Assembly (NCBI GenBank): GCA_902702965.1
Contig: CACRXP010000394.1
Coordinates: 362,508 to 426,507, forward strand
Origin: Spirometra erinaceieuropaei
Taxonomy: Eukaryota; Platyhelminthes; Cestoda; Diphyllobothriidea; Diphyllobothriidae
DNA length: 64,000 nt
Direction of reading: 5' to 3'
Made by a program: the position numbers and the translations under genes. Below the pieces are notes generated by a model that saw only the letters and a list, made by a program, of their open reading frames with translations, ran no database searches and was not told the origin of the DNA. Each line of letters begins with the position of its first letter. Position 1 is the stretch's first letter. This document shows positions 56,054-64,000 of the stretch, piece after piece.

Positions 56054-58699
56054 ATCACATCTGACCGACAACAGAACTCTTCAGATTTGGTCTATCATGC
56101 AAGTATGCAGAGTTTTACGAGAGACCGCTCTTCCTATGCATATCTGGATATTTCAACCGGAACTGCGCTTATCGCCGCCCTGGAGCTGCGAGGGGAACTA
56201 TCGCAGTGAAGTAAGCATAGCAGTCCATAGTTGAAGACAATCACAGAGCAGAAATGAGCAAGATGTTATAGGTCGGGGCATCAGTCCAAAGGGATGAGAC
56301 ACAGACGTGAAAAAAACATCGAGCCAATAGGGGTGGGGAAAAACAATAGTCGTACTCTTCGTTAAAACCTCCAGAACATGACATTTCAGGTCTAGCTCTC
56401 GAGGTTCTATAAATATGTAATTTGGACGCAGTCTGCGCTAGCGGAATAGCGCGAACTGCTCATTGCGGTTACCGTGCAGTATGGAGTAAAACACATCGAA
56501 GTGGTTCTAACATAAGTGAAAATTCGTTAGTCACATGTGCCTGGTGACTGTTAAAAGATCCAGAACTAAGCCGAGCTTCTTGTAGCTGCGTCGTACGACA
56601 GCAAACATTTGGCCAGAACGCATCTGGGGGTATGATGCAATATTCCTTATTAACATGGCTTAAAAGGACTGATTGTTCCTTTTTGGCTGTTGAATTAAGA
56701 AGGTAGTCGCCTGAGCTTTGAAAACGAGCAAACCGATTCACTGCGTGTTACAACTGATAAAATCTAATACCCTAACCACGGACTGCGGAAGTTCGCCTGT
56801 ACGAACAGTTCATTTCCTTTTCTGAGACCTATTGACAAAGATCCAGACATGCGTTTCGTTTAGTTTCCTTATCCGTCTCTTTCCCAGCGCGTCCTGTGTG
56901 GGCTGTGCCTAGGTCTTGTCTAAAATTAGTGAACAAGTTTGGGGGTTAAAAAGTCGTTGTCAAACGTGTCTGCTCCGACTTTAATTACTATGTGTACATT
57001 CAAGAGCATGATTAACGATTTCAGGATGAGACGACTAATTTAATATACGCCAGACCTGCGGATTCAATGGTCTTACTGACAGACGGCTACTTTCAGCGGA
57101 AAAAAGTTTAAGGGAAGTTGCACAAAATTGTGCATCAGTGCGTATATTAATTAATATCAATGTTTATTTGCGCATTCCCTCGTGGATTTTCGGATTTTAG
57201 GGCATACTTTAAGTTTAAACGGAAAACTACCGACATAGCCAGGAACTCGTACAAGCTCATCCAATGTCATGTGCCTCGAATAATTTCGGTACTTGGGACT
57301 CCTGATCCCGTTCACAGCAAAACACGCGGTCAATTAAGAAGCTCACTTAGTGCGCCGATCCTCAACCACCCTACTGAGCCAATTTTCTCGTGGGCGGAAG
57401 CATATGTAATGCATTTTACCTAGTCGAAAGTATCGGCAGCACTAGACGCGTCCTGAACCACAAGAAAAAAAGACACATAAAGCTGGAACACTTCTTTAAA
57501 TACAAGACATTTTTCAGGATGAACCTGATATGCCAGGTAATCTTTGTTGCTCTAGTGAACTCACAGACTAAAAAGTTTCCTTTTACTGCCTCTGCAAAGT
57601 GAGAAAGTCACGGTATATCGAAATTCCAAAATTCATGTGACAGTGTTCAAAACAAGGTCAAGATCAGTTGGGGTGATTAGATTCGTCACACGAGAAAAGG
57701 GGTCAAAAAGGAGTCCAGATAAATACCTTCGAGCATTTGGGACGAATGATTTTTGGATTTCAGGACTCTTAAATATCAACCTATATGACTGATAAACTCT
57801 GACAAAACGCCACTTAGGTTAAATATGCATCGAACGTTCCAGTTTCAGGGACACCATTCTAACTGCCAGGAAATCGCTTCGAGTATGAAGCTCAAAAGAC
57901 CTTTGAAAGGAGGAGGCATTTCGAATCAAACTTCCTTTAGCTGTATAACATTATAATTCTCGAAATTGGTAGTTAGGGAGCGATGAATATGTTTATATCA
58001 GCAACAGTTACTTTGATAAGAACCCAAATATTTTTCACCCAGCTACTGGAGAGCTTTAACAAATTCTCCGAAGGATAATTAACATTTCTGCTTCCTTGTT
58101 GGCGCACCATGTTTGATCAGTTAGCCTGGAGCAACAGTTTTAAAAACGAATAAGCTTTGGATGATCACCAATGTCGTATGAAACGGGGTTCGAAATTTTA
58201 AGTCTTCCGAGCTAGAAAGTTTTCCTCTCTACCTCGGTGTTGAGAGCATGCCGGTCAAAAATAATTCACGCGTGGATTGCGTATTTTCTGCTTTTCGGAA
58301 TTATCTACTCGGAAGTCACGATTCTTTGGCGACAAAAGCTGATTCGCCGGGCGCGGACTTCAGCCATTCCTCATTTCTGCTATTTGTGAGTCGAGAAACT
58401 CGGATTATGCTTCCATCGAAACATCTGGAACAACTCCCGCATAGGCTGCGTTACTCTTCTAATCTTACTCGTCGAATACATCATATTTCGAACGTACTCG
58501 ATAAAGTCCTGCTGCTTTCTGTATTTGCTCGACAATCCTCTTTAAGACGAAGATGCTCACCTTATACAGTCACTCTCGACAACCAGAACGGCGCCAAAGG
58601 CTTTCCTTCACGTATATAAGGCAAAAATTTTACCTGATCATTTTTTGTTCGATGTACTAAAGTAGCAAAAAATGGCCCATTTCCGAAGTAGTACAAGGC
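56054..58699. other. No gene recognised
   Basis: Open frames at 57160-57602 and 58248-58619 are not recognised. A 19-nt segment at 57518-57536 lies between TTTTTCAG and GTAATC but is too short to call. Confidence 0.4.
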
Positions 58700-58780
58700 G
58701 GCGCGCACTGTGGGGTCGAACCCGAGATCACACTGCCACAAGATCGCGGCGCAGACCCCCGCTCTACCGCCGTATGCAGG
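58700..58780 (-). repeat. tRNA-like sequence (SINE head or tRNA pseudogene)
   Basis: On minus: GGCGGTAGAGCGGGGGTC as an A-box region and CTCGGGTTCGACCCC as a B box about 35 bases later. The arms do not pair well enough for a functional tRNA. It lies just upstream of the LINE on the opposite strand. Confidence 0.5.
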
Positions 58781-58886
58781 AACCCACTGCAGCGGTTGTT
58801 AAACGCTAGCCTCCAAGTTAAATCAACTAGGAGAAGAAGTTAGAAACATGAAGAATTTTATCTAGCGGACCTTCATAACAGAGGAT

Positions 58887-59800
58887 ATGTCAACAGCATC
58901 TGCGCACAGAATAACGAGGAGTAGAGCGCGAGGCACCCTGCATAAGCAGTTTCAGACCCCGGTTATCAGTGGTGACGTTAAGCATCTACAATCAGTGAGG
59001 AAGGAGAAAAATATGACGGGAAAGACTATGGAGAAAGGTCGCGAAAATCCGGAGGAGAAGGGGTCAGACTCGCTAGAAAAGAAACCGAGGGCCGAGCATG
59101 AAAATGATAAAGACAGACCGACGAAAGAGGATAGCAATCCCCAGACATTGTGGGCACCACCTGAGCCTAAGGTGGGGGGAGCGTCAACCGACACAAGACC
59201 GAATAAAAATGAACCCAGAGTGGGAATGGAAGTACATACTCTCATGAATATTCATGCGAATAGCGTTGAAGCCCAAATTGGGAAGCCTCATCATCGGTCG
59301 GACCAACTATACGGATGGAGGTTCTGTGGACAAATCACAATGCATAGTCGTCAATGGACTTCGTGAATCAACCAATGACAACACCAGATGTTGGATAACT
59401 GATGATATCATGACCCTGCAGGAATATCTGGGTAACATAATAAAAGAAAAGGAAGCCATTAAGATTCTGAAACTGTTTCGACTAAACAGTAAAGATAGCG
59501 CGAGCGCTCAAGAGATGAAACCAAGGCTTTTAAAGATAGTTTTAAAAGGTGAACTCCAGAGGGATCTTTAACTTGAACGAACAGTAGGGGGGATCCCTGG
59601 CCATAGAGGTCTTTTTTCAACCCAGTTACTCAGTACACGAGAGAACGAAATGGAGGGCGCTGGAGGCGGAGCTGGCGACCCTGAGAGAACAAGGAGAGAA
59701 GGAACCAGTAATAATGAACGGAGTGATTGTTCGACGACAAAAACCCCTGCTGTGGATGACGCCTGTCACACTGACGAAGGGCGCACGGCCGGGCAACTAA
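58887..59800 (+). pseudogene. LINE ORF1 (nucleic-acid-binding protein), frameshifted
   Basis: The charged N-terminus (58887 to about 59260) is rich in Lys and Glu. A frame change is followed by CIVVNGLRESTNDN and then PRLLKIVLKGELQRDL, the RRM-like ORF1 domain of CR1-type elements, with a TAA at 59569. The C-terminus is in a third frame: RALEAELATLREQGEKEPV and IMNGVIVRRQKPLLW, ending at TAA 59798-59800. ORF1 proteins bind the element RNA. Confidence 0.75.
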
Positions 59801-60582
59801 TTCGACGCAAAAACCCACAAAAAATTAGGTTCTTCTACAGAAATGTACAAAGCCTCTTGAGCAAACTCGACAAACTTAAAATAATTGTGGCCGAACTATG
59901 GCCTTATGTTATTGCATTAACTGAAACGTTGCTCACCCCATATGCCACAGACCCCCAAATACAATTAGATGGATATCAAGTGCTAGGAGAAGACCAAACC
60001 AAAAGGCGAGGTGGCGGAGTTGCCCTATATATCAGCAATGCGGTCGAATATAACCCTGTTGAAGAATGGGTAAATGAGCATGATCTGGAGATGCTGCAAT
60101 GCCATTTGCTGATCACCGTTGCATATAGGCGTCCAAATCAACCCGCCGACGAAGATGAAGCGTTAATCACTCGATTCCGCGAGGACAGTCAAAAGCAAAA
60201 CACTATTATTGTAGGAGATTTCAATGCTCCGCGGACTAACTGGGACCTTGTGGCAGTTAAGGACCGCAGACAAGGATTCGACCAAATGCTTTAAGACATG
60301 GCACTTTATGAATTTCTGTTTCAACGTGTACGAGCTGTGTCTCCGATACGTGAAGGTCAGAGAGCTAGTTGCTTAGACCTACTGTTTACCAAGAACGAGG
60401 AAAGCGTAGATGAAGTAACTGTAGGCCCACCCCTAGGTTCTTGTGATCACATGACATTAATGTGGGAGTCGACATTCGTAACTGTCCCCGAACGAAGCTC
60501 AAAGTCGTTAAGAAATGTCTGGCGGCGTAACTTTGAGGCAATGAAATCAGAGATTGGACATACACTATGGACGGAAGCATAA
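59801..60582 (+). pseudogene. LINE ORF2 endonuclease domain, one in-frame stop
   Basis: KIRFFYRNVQSLLSKLDKL, then ALTETLLTP (the catalytic Glu motif), RRGGGVALYIS, IIVGDFNAPRTNWD (the catalytic Asp/Asn motif) and GSCDHMTLMWE (the Asp-His motif). This is an APE-type endonuclease. A TAA at 60292-60294 splits it. The frame ends near 60580 and gives way to further frameshifts. Confidence 0.88.
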
Positions 60583-62618
60583 CGATGAGATGTCAACGAA
60601 TGCTGGACAACCTTCGAATCAACTATGGGAGACTTGATTTAACGACACCGTCCACTCAAGAAACATCCAACCGGAAACAATCCGAAATGGCTGACAACAT
60701 CGGTTAAGAAGAAAATCGGAAAAAAACGCAAGTTGTGGAAAATCTTCTCACAAACTGGGAGCTCAGAAAAACTTCAGGAATTCAGACAACAACGAACCTT
60801 ATGCAAAAGACTTATCCGAGAAGTGCGAGCTTCTTATGAACTGAAGGTCGTGGAATAGGCGCAGCAAAAACCTAATGCATTCTATGCATATGTCAAGAGC
60901 AATACAACAAAAACGGGACCATATCGTAACCTTAAAGGACAAAAATAACCAAACTGTGAGCGATGGCTTTCAAAAAACCGAGCTTCTTTACGAGTGTTTT
61001 TCAAAGTGTCTATACCACGGAACCAGCCCTCCAGTCCTGTTCTCTTCTTCAGCTCGCAAACCAACCACCTATAAGCAAAGTATTTGTTACACCGCAGTTA
61101 TTTTTAGCGGCGTTATATAAGCTGGATCCGGCCAAGTCACCTGGGCCAGATGAGATCCCAGATGTACTACTACGTCAGCCATCTGAAGAATTAGCAGAAC
61201 CATTCTGTATAATCTTCCGAAATCGCTGGAAGCTGGCAAAATACCTGACACATGGAAGTTGGCAAGCGTCGTACCTATTCACATGGGAGGATCACGGCTA
61301 TATCCCACCAATTACCGGCCGCTAAATCTGACATGCATTTGCTGCAAACTGATGGAAAAGATAGTTAAAAAATCAATTACAACACTCGATACATTCCGCT
61401 GTCATATCAGTTCAGTTCAACATGGCTTCTGCGAAAAGAGGTCCTGCCTCACAAACCTGCTTAAATCACTCGAACATTGTTCAAAGGCCATGGATGAAGG
61501 ACATCCAGTAGATGTCATTTACTTCGACTTCAGCAAGGCGTTGGATTGCGTCCCACATTAGCGCCTCGTCCAAAATTGTCGGGAGTAAGTATAAGAGAAT
61601 AGCTTCTGAACTGGATTCAAGATTTCCTAAACGGTCGACGACAAAGTGTCACTGCGGGTGGCTACTGCTCAGAATGGGCACCTGTTACAAGCGGAGTCCC
61701 ACAGGGGTCAGTTCTTAGGCCGCTTCTGTTCATTATTTATGCAAATGACCTAGTACGGGAAGTGAAATCGGACATAGCGCTCCTTGAAGACGATCTTAAA
61801 CTTTGGAGAGTGATAAAAGATGAAGATGACGTCAAGATACTACTAGAGGACATAGACAATATGCACGCATGGAGCGAGAAATGGTGCATGAAAATCAACG
61901 TCGAAAATGTGCAGTAATGCAGGCAGTATTGGCGAGGCGAAGAACAAATGCAGCCTCACGACAGTATCTCCTGGGCGATCAACCACTTAAAAGCGTAGAT
62001 GTGCAAAAAGATCCCGGTGTATTCATAAAAGACGATTTAAGTGTCACCACACAGTGTTCTAAAGTCGCATCTCGGACAATGTCAGTCATGAGCGCGATAC
62101 GCAGAACGTTTATTCACTTGAATACAGATGTCTTTGGCAACGTATATGGGACATTTCTGCAGCCGCGCCTGGAATATGCGGTGCAAGCTTGGCGGCCGTG
62201 GCTTCGGAGGTATATAGATATCCTTGAAGGTGTACAACGGCGTGCTACAAAGACTGTACATGGCTTCAAAAATTGAACGTACGAGCATCGCCTGACGGCC
62301 TTGAGGCCCTATCCTCTCCACTACAGGCAGGACAGAGGTGACCTCGAAGCGACGTTCCAGTTGCTAAGAGGACTTAATCTGGATGTCGACTGGGAAACGT
62401 TTTTTGAAATGGCACCCAAGTCTACTCTCAGACGACACGATTACCAGCTTAAAAGGGAACTGTGCCACACAAATCAGCTTTCCTCGTTTTTCTCACAGAG
62501 GGCCATTCGCCACTGGAACTCTCTGCCGGCGTTTGTTGTTTATTCCTCTACCGTGAGTGTGTTCAGAGTCAACTGGATACTCACCTGCTCAAAGGCAGCC
62601 CGAACTGCCGAAGCCTAA
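60583..62618 (+). pseudogene. LINE ORF2 reverse transcriptase and C-terminal part, multiply broken
   Basis: Across changing frames: LDPAKSPGPDEIPDVLL (RT motif 1-2), NYRPLNLTCICCKLMEKI, VDVIYFDFSKALDCVPH (catalytic Asp block), PVTSGVPQGSVL, then ALLEDDLKLW. The last should be the FADD catalytic box but reads LEDD. The C-terminal region follows (FGNVYGTFLQPRLEYAVQAW), then RGDLEATFQLLRGLN and SFFSQRAIRHWNSLP. Homologous to, but diverged from, the fragment at 8405-8806. Confidence 0.88.
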
Positions 62619-63919
62619 TCTAACGGATTACTGAAATGACTGTGAACATGCTACTAACATGATTTCAACAGATCCTATTTTGTGCGCAAATTTAACCCAT
62701 TTGGAAATATTCACAGCGGAATGCGGTGAACAAAGTTTTTCGCAATTATTTCGCGAATCCCATACTCCTTTCGCATTTATGTTCCATTTTTAGATTTTTG
62801 CATTCTGCTTACTAAAATAACATGCAAAATGTCTGCAGTTTAACTATTTTCCCTTACATCTGTACCGTATAAATGGAATTTTCAGAGCTTCTGTCGTTTT
62901 CTCCAAAAATATACTGACTGACGCTGAATGAAATATGCAACCCTAAGTTATATTTTTATCTAAAAATTATTTCGTATTTCACTGCTAATTTATCCGACTC
63001 GTCATATTGTCGACATTTGTACAAAATCCAGGTTTGTGGTAAGTGGTAAATCTTGGGCATACCGGCATCTGGCTATGAATATTTTAGAAACAGCATACGG
63101 CTGTCCATGGTGGTCTTAATCAGAATGTCCAAACTTCGACTGCCAATTCGCTTTGCAGTTTTTGTCGTCGTCATCTTGGTTCCGACGTAACAGCACTCTC
63201 GGAGCCAGGCTAGAGATGCGCTGGACGAAAACGGGAGGGTCCGACTGACACCCGCCACGCCTTTATCGGACTGCGCTGAGTCCGCACAAGAGCATAATTA
63301 ATGTCGTGCATGCGTGTGGCAGGGCTTAGAACTCACTCTTTCCACCACGCCAGCCACCGCACCCACCCCTGATTGGCCCGGAATTGTGTTGTAATCAGAG
63401 CAAGGCGAGTAAGACGATAGAAGCGAACAGGCGAGGTCCAGGTAGCATTTCAGAAGAAGATGCGGATCACTGGAACAAGCAATTTCTTGTCCTGACGGTT
63501 CGGAATCTCACTCAAACCCATAAATAGGAGACAGTCACAGATAAGGGTAGTGGCGGCACAAGGAGTGTAGTATTTCTATCAAGTAGCTACCGTGGCACCA
63601 CATACACACTATAGCGAACAGTTCTGGCGATCACCGCTGGAAGGCGGGGGGGTCACGATTCGTTGATGGCTTGTCAGTGAGCACCCGAGTCGTTAATGGC
63701 CGCGATTTCATCATCCCTGTCGGATGTTGGCGTGATAATTACTCGGCCCGCTGTCACTGAACACCCACGCCCTCCCCACATGGCTGACTGACAGTCTGTG
63801 ACTGTCTTTGATGACGGGTTCGAGTGGGGATCCAAAACGTCCGGCCAGTGAACTGCTTGTCTCAGTCATCGCATCTTCTTCATCTGATTTAAGATATCGC
63901 AAATGACAACTTCAATCCC
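62619..63919. other. No gene recognised
   Basis: AT-rich to about 63200, then more GC-rich with short frames (63073-63258 minus, 63711-63902 minus) lacking motifs. Probably further unassigned repeats. Confidence 0.4.
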
Positions 63920-64000
63920 GTGTCTCACGGATTACGTGCAGCGCCGGTTACTTGTACATGAAGCAGTTTATGGTGAGGCGGACTTGTGCAACATCTACCA
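63920..64000 (+). repeat. Probable start of another copy of the roughly 400-bp repeat, cut by window end
   Basis: The last bases, TGGTGAGGCGGACTTGTGCA and ACATCTACC, resemble the region of copies 3 and 4 (AGGTGATAACAGACTTGCAC, then TCTACCGCAC). The rest lies outside. Confidence 0.5.

Larger units (their letters stand above)
58887..62618 (+). mobile_element. CR1-like LINE, nearly full length, inactive
   Basis: Two-ORF non-LTR retrotransposon. ORF1 is followed by ORF2 with an APE-type endonuclease, reverse transcriptase and C-terminal region, in the order of CR1-clade elements. Many frameshifts and stops show it is dead. The 5' end is near 58820-58887. The 3' untranslated region is short, and no clear tail repeat or target duplication was found after 62618. 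Confidence 0.9.

Noticed and set aside
58248..58619. 123-codon plus frame before the LINE
   Set aside because: No motif; not continuous with ORF1; likely chance or an older repeat.
1..64000. CRISPR arrays, prokaryotic operons, rRNA genes
   Set aside because: No regularly spaced short repeats, no Shine-Dalgarno-led gene runs and no rRNA-like conserved blocks were seen; the gene structure is eukaryotic.

Overview
The window is eukaryotic nuclear DNA from a repeat-rich, AT-biased genome. Exons are short and in-phase with GT/AG borders, introns range from 32 nt to more than 5 kb, and there are many decayed retroelements. The kinesin gene has several 32-43 nt introns next to kilobase introns. The transposons are CR1-like LINEs, a Penelope-like element and a Helitron, the small repeats are tRNA-derived, and some repeats carry TTAGGG-like tracts. 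This mix fits a flatworm, plausibly a diphyllobothriidean tapeworm. The phylum call is an inference from gene architecture and repeat types; no marker gene fixes the species.

Layout. (1) 62-1820, minus strand: three exons of CTR9, the TPR scaffold of the PAF1 complex, running off the left edge; intron 2 is full of SINE fragments. (2) 6329-6895, plus: a decayed reading frame resembling a DUF4806 protein, with one clean 35-nt intron. (3) 7609-11610: a nested transposon cluster made of the Helitron helicase C-terminus (minus), the 3' end of a CR1-like LINE (minus), and a Penelope-like element (minus). The Penelope element's reverse transcriptase core lies between two equal-length 383-bp inverted arms that encode the GIY-YIG endonuclease. 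A candidate minimal hammerhead ribozyme follows the right arm. (4) 15178-35340, plus: a kinesin (kinesin-3-like) motor-domain gene in fourteen phase-consistent exons (376 codons), with two possible further exons at 35816-35839 and 39762-39827. Its introns hold an inverted pair of tRNA-derived SINEs, other SINE copies, two copies of a roughly 400-bp unnamed repeat, a LINE tail and a (CTA)n microsatellite. (5) 35341-58700: almost no recognisable coding sequence. It holds MITE-like elements with telomere-like tracts, more copies of the roughly 400-bp repeat, tRNA-derived SINEs, and a 1147-bp foldback element (52037-53183) with a 5-bp target-site duplication. (6) 58887-62618, plus: a nearly full-length but broken CR1-like LINE (ORF1, endonuclease, reverse transcriptase). 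(7) 62619-64000: no gene recognised; a partial copy of the roughly 400-bp repeat probably runs off the right edge.

Only two host genes are well supported (CTR9 and the kinesin). They are unrelated in function and separated by about 13 kb of repeats. Everything else recognisable is mobile or repetitive DNA. No rRNA, functional tRNA, CRISPR array or prokaryotic operon was seen.
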